From assembly GCA_022486815.1 (NCBI GenBank), contig JAKVJW010000010.1, forward strand, positions 1 through 64,000: 64,000 nt of DNA. The letters run 5' to 3'. Position 1 is the first letter of the stretch. Each line of letters begins with the position of its first letter. The position numbers and the translations under genes are program-made. Under the pieces are notes generated by a model. The model was not told where the DNA came from, made no database searches, and saw only the letters and a program-made list of their open reading frames with translations. Below, piece by piece: positions 1 through 9,409 of the stretch. The DNA comes from Prevotella sp. (GTDB taxonomy: Bacteria > Bacteroidota > Bacteroidia > Bacteroidales > Bacteroidaceae).

Positions 1-165
1 GCCCCAGACCAAAATGGACAAAATATGTCATGATATCCTCTTCTACGTTATTTTTAACACTCAGAAGTTTGCTCAACTCATGGAAATTGGTTATTTTTGT
101 ATGCATAAAAGTTTCTTAATAAAAAGTGTTATTTGTTTGATTGATACTACAAATTTACAACTTTT

Positions 166-722
166 TTGCGAGAAACTTTTATTTTTACAGTACTGTTTTT
201 AGCCTATTTTATGAGGTGGGAAACTTCAGTTCATAATTTCTGCAATGCGAGTTTGTTAAATAATTGGATCAAATCTTTTGAAAAACCAAAAGAAGTATTA
301 TCTTTGCCTTCAGGAGAGGAGGATTCAGACTTGTCAAATTGCACAAAAGAAAGCTACCGTCAGGAAAATGCGGAGTTGAAGAAACGTATCCGTGATCTGG
401 AAAAGGCACTGGAAATCTCACATCTGGAAACGAAAGCTCGTGACATGCTTATATCCAGAGCAGAAGATTACTTCAACATCCAGATCCGAAAAAAATCTGG
501 AGCCAGATAGTAACGGACCTAGTCAGGCAAAACGGCATGAAAGTTGCCGTAACCTGTCGCCTATTTGCCCATTGTCGTCAGCTACTACCAGTCAGTATGC
601 TTCTCAATGAAATCAGTATGGCTTCTTCTGTTGTGTCTATCGATTCTGCTTGGATAGAAAGAAAGCGTCTATCGAATTCAGGTAAAGTCAGTATAGTTCA
701 TACGGCTTTTTATAGAAACTGA
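166..722 (+). mobile_element. Degenerate IS3-family transposase remnant (orfA end plus start of orfB)
   Basis: The frame from 166 ends with a coiled-coil segment (ENAELKKRIRDLEKALE) and the tail IQIRKKSGAR. This matches the C-terminus of IS3-family OrfA leucine-zipper proteins of Bacteroidota (usual form IPIRKKSGAK). A second frame from about 519 (QNGMKVAVTCRLFAHCRQ) resembles the first residues of the partner OrfB. It lies in the -1 frame relative to orfA, as expected for IS3 elements. The rest of orfB is not recognisable and the DDE catalytic core is absent, so the element is dead. The first part of the orfA frame has only a TTG start and is probably not native. No terminal inverted repeats were found. 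Confidence 0.6.
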
Positions 723-964
723 GGTTTGAAGTTTTCCACTATATCCCGAAAAAGCATCGTATTGAAGTAGCTGGTTCCAGTTATAGTTAAAATGAGGTTA
801 CCAGACAGTGGTAATGAACTATACTAATTCTGTCAACGGGTAAGAAGGTGAAAAAACAGTTCATCTCGTTTTTCAATAATCATAGAAAAAACAAAAAAAC
901 ATCTTATCTCTGCAACTTTAAGAAAATCAGTTGCGTCTAATTATCAGTTTATAAAATCAAAATA

Positions 965-3262
965 ATGAGAAAACTTTTATTAGAGGTCACACTCCTTGCC
1001 TTCCCTCCAGCTGTATTTGCTCAGACTCAAACAGCCCTTGCTCAAGAAAATCAAGTAAGTAGTTCAACTCAATCCTATGCAACAGGAGTTGATTCTGTAA
1101 AAGAGGATTCAAACAAGTATTGGAAGCGATTCCGTCTTCAGGAAGTTACAGTTAAGGCACAACGTAAACTGATTAAGAACGATATTGATCGATTATCGTA
1201 TGATGTTCAGCACGATAACGATTCGAAGACCCAGAACACCCTTGAAATACTTCGAAAAGTACCAATGGTCTCTGTTGACGGACAAGATAATATAAAAGTC
1301 AAAGGCAGCAGTGACTTTAAAATTTACCGTAACGGCCATCCAGATCCCAGTTTCTCCAGCAGCAATGTCAACCAGATTCTCAAATCCATCCCTGCAACTA
1401 TGATTAAGAAGATCGAAGTGATCACTGATCCTGGAGCAAAAGAAGATGCAGAAGGCACTCACTATATTCTAAACATTGTCATGAATGACAATACCAAAAT
1501 AAACGGAGTAACCGGTACAATAGGCTCTGCAGTAGATGTTCTTCATGGAAGTAGTCAGGAGAGCGGGTATATAACGGCACAAACCGGCAAACTGATTTTT
1601 TCTGTGAATTATGGTTTTGTCCATGCCACTAAAGGAGCAACCCAAGAAAAACAGCATGGTGACACCTTCTTTAAAGACTCAAAACAAACCCACTATTCCT
1701 CCATGTTCGAGAATACTCCGTTAAATGTACATTTTGGGAATCTCAATGCCAGCTATACCATAGATTCTCTGAATCTCTTAACCCTCTCTTTTGGAGGATA
1801 TTATTATAAAATAAAGGTAAACTCAGACGGTACAGATCACATGGTAGATGCCGATGGAAAAACGATCTATCAATATAGCACTCACCTTACGACACCAAAA
1901 TACAACAACTATAACTTGAATGGACGCATGGATTATCAGCATAAGACCAAACTTGACGGTGAGGTTCTGACAGCTTCGTATATGCTTTCCACCACACGAA
2001 ACGTAGATAACGAACAGACCAACTACAGTAATATGCTCAACATGCCTGTGGATTATCATGGATATAGCAAAAACAATAAAGAGCATTTTGTAGAGCATAC
2101 TTTCCAACTTGATTATGTCCGTCCCTTTTTGAAATACAACAAGATGGAATGGGGAGCCAAATATATCAATCGTGAAAATGAAAGTAACACTTCAATGCTT
2201 TACGATGGTTCAGATGCCAATACTTATAATAAATTCGACCACAACACACAGATTGCAGCAGGTTACGGAGAATGGATTTATGCAAATAAAAAATGGGCTG
2301 CCCGGGCCGGATTAAGATATGAATACAGTTATCTGAATGCAAAATATCCAGATGGAAGCGGAAAGAACTTTCACAAAAACTTAAACGACTGGGTACCTTC
2401 AGCCAGTATAAAATACAACTTTAATATGTCCAATTCCTTGAAGTTCAGTTATGCGACAACGATTAACCGTCCCGGAATCTCATTCTTGAATCCAGCCGAT
2501 ATAAATACACCAACAGCAGAAAACTATGGAAATCCAGGACTGAACAGTGCTCGTAAAAGCGCTTTCACACTGGAATACATGCATATTAGTCCAAAGTTTA
2601 CCTATAATCTGTCTCCGTATTACAACTTCTCCAACAATCAGATATCCGCTATCCAGTTCGCCAAAAGCGGAAAGACCATTTCTACTTTCGACGATGCACT
2701 TCATACGAAGAGTTTAGGAATTGACGGATTTATTCAAGCCGCGCCGTTCACAAGTACCTCTATTATGATTAATGGTCATATAGAAAAAATCTTTATGAAT
2801 AACCAACAACTTGGTATTTCGTTGAACGGCTGGTCTGGAATGGCAACAGCTAACATAACGCAGGTTCTGCCCTGGAAACTCAGACTAAATATCGGCGGCG
2901 GTAGTTCTTTCGGACTAAACGTAAGTTCCGTTTATGGATATAGAGGCAACTGGTATTATCATTATATTGCCTTACAACGTTCTTTCATGAAGGATGATCG
3001 TCTGACTGTCATGATCGGTGCAGATAATCCTTTTGGTAATCACTATCAAAAAACAACATCCAGAACAGTTCATGGTGATTATACAGGTCATCAGTTTAAT
3101 TATCAAGAAGCGAAAGAAATCGGATTCAGAATTACCTATCGCTTTGGAAAATTGAAAGCAAGTGTCAAGAAAGTAGAGAATACGATCCATAATAATGACA
3201 TTATCGGAGGTATCAAGAATGATGCTGGATCAAGTCAGGGAATGCCTGGAGGTCAGAAATAA
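965..3262 (+). CDS. TonB-dependent outer-membrane receptor (OMP_b-brl family)
   Basis: A 765-residue outer-membrane protein. Residues 1-20 form a signal peptide ending in VFAQ. A plug domain follows at about 60-175 (LQEVTVKAQ, LRKVPMVSVDG, MIKKIEVITDPGAKEDAEG), then a long aromatic-rich C-terminal half typical of the 22-strand barrel family found throughout Bacteroidota. It lacks the usual N-terminal carboxypeptidase-like domain and any SusD partner, so it is not a SusCD pair. The last barrel strand (FRITYRFG) is followed by an unusual ~35-residue hydrophilic tail. The substrate cannot be told from sequence. It appears monocistronic, with a terminator downstream, and would depend on TonB/ExbBD such as the set at 26.4-29.4 kb. 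Confidence 0.88.
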   Translation: MRKLLLEVTLLAFPPAVFAQTQTALAQENQVSSSTQSYATGVDSVKEDSNKYWKRFRLQEVTVKAQRKLIKNDIDRLSYDVQHDNDSKTQNTLEILRKVPMVSVDGQDNIKVKGSSDFKIYRNGHPDPSFSSSNVNQILKSIPATMIKKIEVITDPGAKEDAEGTHYILNIVMNDNTKINGVTGTIGSAVDVLHGSSQESGYITAQTGKLIFSVNYGFVHATKGATQEKQHGDTFFKDSKQTHYSSMFENTPLNVHFGNLNASYTIDSLNLLTLSFGGYYYKIKVNSDGTDHMVDADGKTIYQYSTHLTTPKYNNYNLNGRMDYQHKTKLDGEVLTASYMLSTTRNVDNEQTNYSNMLNMPVDYHGYSKNNKEHFVEHTFQLDYVRPFLKYNKMEWGAKYINRENESNTSMLYDGSDANTYNKFDHNTQIAAGYGEWIYANKKWAARAGLRYEYSYLNAKYPDGSGKNFHKNLNDWVPSASIKYNFNMSNSLKFSYATTINRPGISFLNPADINTPTAENYGNPGLNSARKSAFTLEYMHISPKFTYNLSPYYNFSNNQISAIQFAKSGKTISTFDDALHTKSLGIDGFIQAAPFTSTSIMINGHIEKIFMNNQQLGISLNGWSGMATANITQVLPWKLRLNIGGGSSFGLNVSSVYGYRGNWYYHYIALQRSFMKDDRLTVMIGADNPFGNHYQKTTSRTVHGDYTGHQFNYQEAKEIGFRITYRFGKLKASVKKVENTIHNNDIIGGIKNDAGSSQGMPGGQK

Positions 3263-3367
3263 TGATTATTAGAAATACGATTACCTTGTGCTAATATTCC
3301 TTATAAAATAAGATCCAGACTAATTATACCCAATACAAGAAAATTTACAATTATAAGATTCTATATC

Positions 3368-3410
3368 AAAGAAGGACTTTTGCTATCTTGCATAAAGCCC
3401 TTCTTTTTTT
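3368..3410 (+). terminator. Rho-independent terminator after the receptor gene
   Basis: AAAGAAGG pairs with CCTTCTTT. After one mismatch the stem continues with CTTT/AAAG, and a run of seven T follows. It closes the receptor transcription unit before the metF promoter. Confidence 0.8.
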
Positions 3411-3492
3411 GTCAAAACCCTAAAGGTCTCTTGAAATATAAAACAATCCCACAGACCACGATAAGTAAAAATGATTAAAAACACATCAGCCT

Positions 3493-3523
3493 TTTGTTAT
3501 TCCCCTATTTTTTGTTAAATTTG
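3493..3523 (+). promoter_or_regulatory. Bacteroidota-type promoter for metF-holB-ricT-gldH
   Basis: TTTG, a 19-bp spacer, then TAAATTTG: a full match to the Bacteroidota sigma-ABfr consensus. Transcription should begin near 3530, which leaves a leader of about 100 nt before metF. Confidence 0.75.
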
Positions 3524-3583
3524 CAGACAAGTGTATTCTTTCGAGACCTCACCATAAGTTGCAGCCGATAACATTTTAAAGAA

Positions 3584-3614
3584 GCAAGGACAAACCAATA
3601 TGGTTTTGCCAAGC
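3584..3614 (+). promoter_or_regulatory. Dyad-symmetric hairpin in the metF leader
   Basis: The 31-nt segment is dyad symmetric around ATA at 3598-3600: GC, AA, GG, AC, AAACCA on the left mirror TGGTTT, TG, CC, AA, GC on the right, with two small symmetric internal loops. It ends 14 nt before the metF start codon. It could fold over the ribosome landing region or serve as an operator. I recognise no known SAM or cobalamin riboswitch in it. Confidence 0.45.
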
Positions 3615-3628
3615 ATACGATAAGCAGA

Positions 3629-4591
3629 ATGAAACTCAATCTATCTGAATTACTCCAAAAAAGCCAGAGCAAGCGATACTTCTCCTTTGAAGTTTTGCCT
3701 CCAATCAAAGGTAACAGTACCCATCAACTTTTCAGCACTATTGATAAGTTGAAGGAATTTCATCCTCTCTTTATTAATATCACCACACACCATAGTGAGT
3801 ATGTTTATCGAGAATTGGATAATGGACTCATAGACCGACAGCGCATCCGCCGTCGTCCTGGCACTATTGCTATTGCTGCAGCAATACAAAATCGCTATGG
3901 TATCCCCATTCAGCCTCACATTATCTGTTCTGGTACTACAAAAGAAGAAATCGAATACGAACTCCTTGACTTACAATTTCTCGGAATCAATAATATTCTA
4001 TTACTCAGAGGAGACAAGGCGCGTGAGGACAAAAGTTTCAAACCTACACCTGGAGGATATACGCATACTACAGAACTGATCAAGCAAGTTAATCAATTCA
4101 ATAATGGCTTTTTTGTAGATGGGACTCCCATGAAACATCCTGAATGGAAATTTGATTTCGGTGTAGCCTGTTATCCAGAGAAACACGAAGAAGCGCCGAA
4201 TCTGGAAGAAGACATGAAATATCTCAAAGAGAAACAAGATTTAGGTGCGGAATATGCGGTAACCCAATTATTCTATGACAATGAGAAATACTATTCCTTT
4301 GTAAAAAAAGCAAAAGAGATGGGCATCACCATACCTATCATTCCAGGGATCAAACCTCTGACAAAGTTGCGCCATCTGACTATCGTACCCAAGACATTCC
4401 ATGTAGATATTCCAGACGAATTAGCCAAAGAAGCTCTAAAATGCAAGACTGATGAGGAAATCAGTGAACTAGGTGTTGAGTGGACGATAAATCAGGTTGA
4501 AGATCTCTACAAACACGGTGTTCAAAATGTACATTTCTACACTGTCAGTGCTGTTGATAGCATACAGAAGGTAGTCAAAAGACTTCTTTAA
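3629..4591 (+). CDS. metF: Methylenetetrahydrofolate reductase
   Basis: A 320-residue flavoprotein that reduces 5,10-methylene-THF to 5-methyl-THF, supplying the methyl group for methionine synthesis. The single TIM-barrel domain spans the whole protein, at the usual bacterial length. FSFEVLPP at residues 18-25 carries the catalytic Glu (E21). LLLRGDK around D129 corresponds to the conserved FAD/folate-site Asp. QLFYDNEKYYSF and IIPGIKPL are further family motifs. It heads a + strand transcription unit with holB 32 bp downstream and follows a consensus promoter and a structured ~100-nt leader, so leader-level control is plausible. Confidence 0.95.
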   Translation: MKLNLSELLQKSQSKRYFSFEVLPPIKGNSTHQLFSTIDKLKEFHPLFINITTHHSEYVYRELDNGLIDRQRIRRRPGTIAIAAAIQNRYGIPIQPHIICSGTTKEEIEYELLDLQFLGINNILLLRGDKAREDKSFKPTPGGYTHTTELIKQVNQFNNGFFVDGTPMKHPEWKFDFGVACYPEKHEEAPNLEEDMKYLKEKQDLGAEYAVTQLFYDNEKYYSFVKKAKEMGITIPIIPGIKPLTKLRHLTIVPKTFHVDIPDELAKEALKCKTDEEISELGVEWTINQVEDLYKHGVQNVHFYTVSAVDSIQKVVKRLL

Positions 4592-4623
4592 AAGGAAAAA
4601 GATTAAGGATCTTAACGAAAAAG

Positions 4624-5760
4624 ATGGATAGTGAAGCATTTAACGATATAATAGGACAAAAAGAAGCCATTAGCAGGCTATTACAGTTGACAGAAGAAGA
4701 TCGCATCCCCCATGCCCTACTTTTCTGTGGATCGGAAGGTTGTGGAAAGATGGCTCTAGCAATGGACTTCGCAAAATATCTGCTCACGGAAAATCTTTGT
4801 GATCCGACAGCACATGAGAATGCTTCAGCTATGCTCTCCAATTGGGAACATCCGGACCTGCATTTCACTTATCCGACTATAAAACTCCCGGGGATGGGAA
4901 GTGATCATAAACCAATAAGTGATGATTTTGCCAGCCAATGGCACCAATTGCTTAGCGAGGGAACTTATTTTACCATCGAACAATGGCTTCAGATGATGGG
5001 AGGTGGAAACAAACAGGCCATCATCACTGCTGCCGAGAGCGATGCTATCGCACATAATCTAAGTTTGATGTCCAGCCAGGGAGGATATAAAATCAGTCTG
5101 ATCTGGCTCCCTGAACGTTTAAACCAAGAAGCTGCGAACAAACTCCTAAAGGTCTTGGAAGAGCCCCCACAAGAGACTATCTTTCTACTCGTCACGGAAC
5201 ATCCAGACCAATTGTTGGATACTATTACAAGTCGGACACAGCATTTCGACATGAAGAAAATCGATACGGCTGATATCGAAAAGGCTTTAATAGAACGAAG
5301 AGGAATTGATCAGGAAGATGCACACCGTATAGCAAGAGTTGCAAATGGCAATTGGAATCTGGCTCTCAAGGAAATATCTGCCGATAATGAAAACAAAGAA
5401 TTTCTGGAAAAGTTTGAGCAGCTCATGCGACAGGCTTACAGCCATAAAGTGCAAAGTCTAAAGAAATGGTCTGAACAGATCAATGACTTCGGAAGAGAGA
5501 AACAGATTAGAATGCTTGCTTATTTCCTACGCATGATCCGAGAAAATTTCATATACAACTTCCACCAGCCAGAACTGAACTATATGACTCGTGAAGAAGA
5601 AAATTTCTCCAGAAATTTTGCACGCTTCATCAACGAAAACAACATCAAGGAAATTGCCGGGCTTTTCAATCAGGCATCAGGTGATATCAGCCATAATGCA
5701 AATGCTAAGATGGTATTCTATAGCGTAGCTCTTCAGGTAATGTTGTTACTAAGAAGATAA
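4624..5760 (+). CDS. holB: DNA polymerase III delta' clamp-loader subunit
   Basis: A 378-residue AAA+ protein of the replication clamp loader. The N-terminus (FNDIIGQKEAISRLLQL) and the P-loop GSEGCGKM at 36-43 are clear. Met replaces the Ser/Thr normally following the P-loop Lys, which fits delta', a structural rather than ATP-hydrolysing subunit. The sensor segment NKLLKVLEEPP and the clamp-loader motif ITSRTQ, where bacterial gamma/tau has SRC, follow. The ~60-residue insertion around residues 55-120 is typical of Bacteroidota homologues. Its partners in the complex are encoded elsewhere. It is cotranscribed with metF and the downstream ricT-like gene. Confidence 0.9.
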   Translation: MDSEAFNDIIGQKEAISRLLQLTEEDRIPHALLFCGSEGCGKMALAMDFAKYLLTENLCDPTAHENASAMLSNWEHPDLHFTYPTIKLPGMGSDHKPISDDFASQWHQLLSEGTYFTIEQWLQMMGGGNKQAIITAAESDAIAHNLSLMSSQGGYKISLIWLPERLNQEAANKLLKVLEEPPQETIFLLVTEHPDQLLDTITSRTQHFDMKKIDTADIEKALIERRGIDQEDAHRIARVANGNWNLALKEISADNENKEFLEKFEQLMRQAYSHKVQSLKKWSEQINDFGREKQIRMLAYFLRMIRENFIYNFHQPELNYMTREEENFSRNFARFINENNIKEIAGLFNQASGDISHNANAKMVFYSVALQVMLLLRR

Positions 5761-5825
5761 GAAAACTAAAAAAAAGAAGAAATTACTTCAATCAAGAATC
5801 ATAAAAACATAATAATATACGAAAT

Positions 5826-7322
5826 ATGGACTTCAAAAACATAAATTTTGAATCATGTCGTGATTGCGACCGCGGACTCTGTGCCTGCGCCGCAGGAAAG
5901 CAGGATAAACAACTCAACACCTACGATTGGCTTGCTGATGTTCCGGGTAATGTGCAAAGTACTGATTTAGTTGAAATACAATTCAAGAATACTCGCAAAG
6001 GATATTATCACAATGTCAATCATCTAGACTTAAAAAAAGGTGATATTGTAGCAGTCGAGGCTAATCCCGGACACGATATCGGTGTAGTCACACTTACCGG
6101 AAGATTGGTTAAGTATCAATTAAAGAAGGCTAATTTAAAATCTGCAGACGATGTCAAGCGAATCTATCGCATTGCCAAACCGGTAGATATGGAAAAATAT
6201 GAAGAATCCAAAAGCCGCGAATATGATACCATGATCCAGAGCAGGCAGATTGCAAAAAAGCTCAATCTGGAAATGAAAATAGGAGATGTAGAATATCAGG
6301 GTGACGGAAATAAAGCGATCTTCTATTATATTGCTGATGGACGTGTAGATTTTCGCCAACTGATCAAAGTTCTTGCAGAAACATTTCATATCAGAATTGA
6401 AATGAAGCAAATCGGCGCCCGACAGGAAGCCGGTCGAATCGGTGGCACAGGTCCTTGTGGTAGAGAATTATGCTGCGCTACGTGGATGAAAAACTTTTCC
6501 AGTGTCAGCACAAATGCGGCCAGATATCAGGACATCTCTCTCAACCCTCAGAAACTAGCGGGTATGTGTGCCAAATTAAAATGCTGTCTGAATTATGAGG
6601 TGGATGATTATGTGGAAGCTGGCAAAGAACTGCCAAAGAAGGATATTGTCTTACAGACAAAAGATAATGACTATTATCTTTTTAAAACTGATATCTTAGC
6701 CAGACTGTGCACTTATTCTACTGATAAAAACTTAGCCGCCAATCTGGAAACGATCTCGGCAAAAAGAGCACAGGAGATCATTCTGATAAACAAGAAAGGC
6801 GAAAAGCCTCTTTCTCTTCAGGAAGATGGAAAAGAAAAAGTCCAAGAAAAACCTATTGACTTATTAGCAAATACGGATGTCAGCCGTTTTGATAAAAACA
6901 GTAAGAAGAAAAAGAAAAAACTTCAAAAGGACAAAAATGGAAACAACTCACAAAAGGGACAGAATCCAGCAGATTCAAATTTCCATCCAAGAAATCACCA
7001 ACAAGGAAAGATACAACAAAAGAGTGCTGATTATGACAAGGACTCTCAGGGGAAACTACGGCCGAAACGACAATTGAGAAATAACCCGAAAAGCGATCAA
7101 CCACAATCCGATCAATTCCGGAATCATTCGGAGAAAGCCAATCCTCATCTAAGAGGAGCAAAGAAGACTTATCAGGATCATAGTACTCCCAATATACAGA
7201 AATTGAATTCTGATTTACAAACGGATAAGCCCAAAGCTCAGACGGCACAACCGCAGGATATAACCAAAGTTCCACAGACGGGGAAGAATTCTATTCAGAA
7301 AGTTGATAATACAGATCAATGA
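5826..7322 (+). CDS. ricT: PSP1/RicT-family iron-sulfur regulatory subunit
   Basis: A 498-residue protein with a PSP1 domain at about 95-300. Clustered cysteines match the family: CRDCDRGLCAC near the N-terminus (C11, C14, C19, C21), GPCGRELCCATW, and CAKLKCCLNYE. In Firmicutes, RicT (YaaT) binds an Fe-S cluster and works in the Ric complex affecting RNase Y-dependent mRNA processing. In Bacteroidota the role is undefined, and holB-ricT-gldH adjacency is a lineage habit. Residues after about 345 form a Lys/Gln/Asn-rich, low-complexity basic tail, which suggests disordered RNA or membrane contact (inference). The stop overlaps the gldH start (ATGA). Confidence 0.85.
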   Translation: MDFKNINFESCRDCDRGLCACAAGKQDKQLNTYDWLADVPGNVQSTDLVEIQFKNTRKGYYHNVNHLDLKKGDIVAVEANPGHDIGVVTLTGRLVKYQLKKANLKSADDVKRIYRIAKPVDMEKYEESKSREYDTMIQSRQIAKKLNLEMKIGDVEYQGDGNKAIFYYIADGRVDFRQLIKVLAETFHIRIEMKQIGARQEAGRIGGTGPCGRELCCATWMKNFSSVSTNAARYQDISLNPQKLAGMCAKLKCCLNYEVDDYVEAGKELPKKDIVLQTKDNDYYLFKTDILARLCTYSTDKNLAANLETISAKRAQEIILINKKGEKPLSLQEDGKEKVQEKPIDLLANTDVSRFDKNSKKKKKKLQKDKNGNNSQKGQNPADSNFHPRNHQQGKIQQKSADYDKDSQGKLRPKRQLRNNPKSDQPQSDQFRNHSEKANPHLRGAKKTYQDHSTPNIQKLNSDLQTDKPKAQTAQPQDITKVPQTGKNSIQKVDNTDQ

Positions 7323-7822
7323 AAAAGTCATATATTCTCCTATTTCTCAGTACGATCATTTTCTTCACGTCCTGTCTTGAGCATAGGGTGTATGATCATT
7401 ATGAACATACACCATTGTCTGGATGGGAGAAAAATGACTCTTTATTTTTTAATATTCCTGGTTTAGCAGAAACTGATAATTACAATATCAATTTAGGATT
7501 ACGTATCAATAGCACTTATCCCTTTCAGGCCATAACCTTGATTATAAAGCAAACAGTCTATCCCGGGGGGAACAGGAATAAAAAAACAGGTTTTCCTGCC
7601 GGTAGATTAGAAAAGACCTATATCGATACCCTGAACTGTAGACTAACAAACAAAGACGGGCGAATAGAAGGAAGAGGAATAGGAAGTTTCCAATATCATT
7701 TTCCGGTGACAAGAATTCAACTGAACAAGGGAGACAGTATCCACATTTGTATCCACCACAATATGAAACAAGAAATCCTTCCAGGTATTTCTGACATCGG
7801 CATCGAATACGTAAAAGAATAG
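7319..7822 (+). CDS. gldH: GldH-family lipoprotein
   Basis: A 167-residue lipoprotein. A hydrophobic signal ends in the lipobox FTSC with lipidated Cys19, followed by an immunoglobulin-like beta-rich domain (HEHTPLSGWEKND, YPFQAITLIIKQ, GIGSFQYHF) matching the GldH family. In gliding Flavobacteriia, GldH is needed for motility. In Prevotella-like anaerobes it persists without gliding, presumably with another envelope role (inference). The start codon overlaps the ricT stop by 4 bp, so translation is probably coupled. The gene ends convergently 21 bp from rodA, with a short inverted repeat covering both stop codons. Confidence 0.88.
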   Translation: MKKSYILLFLSTIIFFTSCLEHRVYDHYEHTPLSGWEKNDSLFFNIPGLAETDNYNINLGLRINSTYPFQAITLIIKQTVYPGGNRNKKTGFPAGRLEKTYIDTLNCRLTNKDGRIEGRGIGSFQYHFPVTRIQLNKGDSIHICIHHNMKQEILPGISDIGIEYVKE

Positions 7823-7846
7823 TAGATGAGAAAGCCTGATCTACTA
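7821..7846. repeat. Short inverted repeat across the convergent gldH/rodA stop codons
   Basis: AGTAGAT and ATCTACT (7-bp arms, 11-nt loop) cover the end of gldH and overlap the rodA stop codon. There is no T-run on either side, so it is at best a weak bidirectional end signal or a barrier to 3' exonucleases. Confidence 0.35.
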
Positions 7847-9313
7847 TTCACGTACCAAGTTTCTTCCTGCATCTATTCTGAGGAAGATGAAAAGAAGGAT
7901 CGTAAATCCCCATAAAGAAGATCCACCATAACTAAAAAATGGTAAGGGAATGCCAATAACAGGAGTTAATCCAAGAACCATTCCTACATTAATAAATACA
8001 TGGAACAAGAATATACTTAGTACACAGTATCCATAGACTCGGCCAAATCGGAAAGGTTGTCGTTCCGCCAGAAAAATCAACCGTATAATCAATGCCAGAA
8101 AAAGCAATAGTACACCGGCACTACCCAAAAAGCCTTCTTCCTCTCCTACCGTGCAGAAGATAAAGTCAGTATCCTGTTCCGGGACAAACTTCAGCTTAGT
8201 CTGTGTCCCGTTTAGAAATCCCTTTCCTTGTAAGCCACCTGATCCAATAGCAATCTCACTTTGATGCACATTATACCCAGCTCCCGCTAAGTCATCATCC
8301 AATCCGAGCAGTACATTAATTCTAACCCGCTGATGGGGTTCCAGAACATCATTCAGCACATAATCAGCTGAATAGAAAAAAACGATTGAGCCCACAGCAA
8401 AAGCAGCAATATAGAGATAGTTCTTCACACGCGTACTCAAGCCTTGATAAAGAAGGAAACCTATCAATACAGCACAAAGTAAGAGTTGAATCCAGACAAT
8501 GTCAAAGGGGATAACAAACTCTGAAAAAAGTAAAAATATGAGGGTAACCCCCAGAGATAAGCCTATCACCCAACGGGTAAGACGCTTATTCTTGCAATAA
8601 ATCTGAATCATAACTGAACAGAAAATCTGCACAAGAAGAAGCACGATAAATTTACCTACGGAAGTAGGAGTATCCCATAAGAACAACTGTTCATATTTAA
8701 TACCCACGACGAAATAGATCACCATTGCAACTGCCGTAAACAGGATACTTCCAGGCATTCCTTCCCGATAAAACATTAAGAAGAAGGATAAGTAAACCAA
8801 AGCTGATCCTGTCTCTCTCTGTGCTATTATCATCAGTAATGGCAGAACAACGATGCCACAAGCACATAAGAAATCTCTCCACTTATGCATATCAAAACCA
8901 TAGCTGCCCATGAATTTAGATATTGCTAAAGCTGTAGCAAACTTAGCAAGTTCTGCAGGTTGAACGCGTAGAGGGCCTAAAACTAACCAGGAACGCGACC
9001 CCTTAATCTCATGTGGATTAAATATGGTCAAAAAGAGTAAGATCATAAATACCACATAAATCACATAAGCAAAAGTGTCATAGAAGCTATCATCAAGCAT
9101 AAGGATGACAAAACCAAGTACTATAGAAGTTCCGATCCAGATTATCTGCATCCCTGAACGAGTACTAAGACTAAAAATATCCGTTTCACCAAAAGTATAA
9201 CTGGCTCCGCATACACTGAGCCATCCAAAGACGAGCAGTGCCAGATAAATTCCTATCGTCCACCAGTCAAGTGAACGAAGTACACTGGTTTGTTGTGTTG
9301 GTGCTTGAATCAT
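7844..9313 (-). CDS. rodA: RodA peptidoglycan glycosyltransferase (SEDS family)
   Basis: A 489-residue polytopic membrane protein. It polymerises lipid II into glycan strands during lateral wall growth, working with the PBP2 encoded just upstream (mrdA). About ten or more hydrophobic helices are visible. SEDS landmarks include VLGPLRVQPAELAKFA, HQSEIAIGSGGLQGKG, the loop FVPEQDTDFIFCTVGEEEG and the C-terminal FFSYGGSS. At 489 residues it is longer than the ~370 of E. coli RodA, owing to extra helices in the middle, as in other Bacteroidota. It is the last gene of the mre-mrdA-rodA unit. Confidence 0.93.
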   Translation of the reverse strand: MIQAPTQQTSVLRSLDWWTIGIYLALLVFGWLSVCGASYTFGETDIFSLSTRSGMQIIWIGTSIVLGFVILMLDDSFYDTFAYVIYVVFMILLFLTIFNPHEIKGSRSWLVLGPLRVQPAELAKFATALAISKFMGSYGFDMHKWRDFLCACGIVVLPLLMIIAQRETGSALVYLSFFLMFYREGMPGSILFTAVAMVIYFVVGIKYEQLFLWDTPTSVGKFIVLLLVQIFCSVMIQIYCKNKRLTRWVIGLSLGVTLIFLLFSEFVIPFDIVWIQLLLCAVLIGFLLYQGLSTRVKNYLYIAAFAVGSIVFFYSADYVLNDVLEPHQRVRINVLLGLDDDLAGAGYNVHQSEIAIGSGGLQGKGFLNGTQTKLKFVPEQDTDFIFCTVGEEEGFLGSAGVLLLFLALIIRLIFLAERQPFRFGRVYGYCVLSIFLFHVFINVGMVLGLTPVIGIPLPFFSYGGSSLWGFTILLFIFLRIDAGRNLVRE

Positions 9314-9409
9314 TTCTAAGCAAATATTTATTTAACCGGGAATACCGGTAATCAGTATAATAATCTACCCCTGATAACATCAATGCCAAAGGCTTACCCA
9401 CCGATTATA

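Larger units (their letters stand above)
3263..3628. other. Intergenic region with receptor terminator and metF promoter/leader
   Basis: This gap holds a rho-independent terminator, a consensus promoter and a dyad-symmetric leader hairpin, each listed separately. The stretch from about 3411 to 3490 shows nothing recognisable. Confidence 0.7.
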
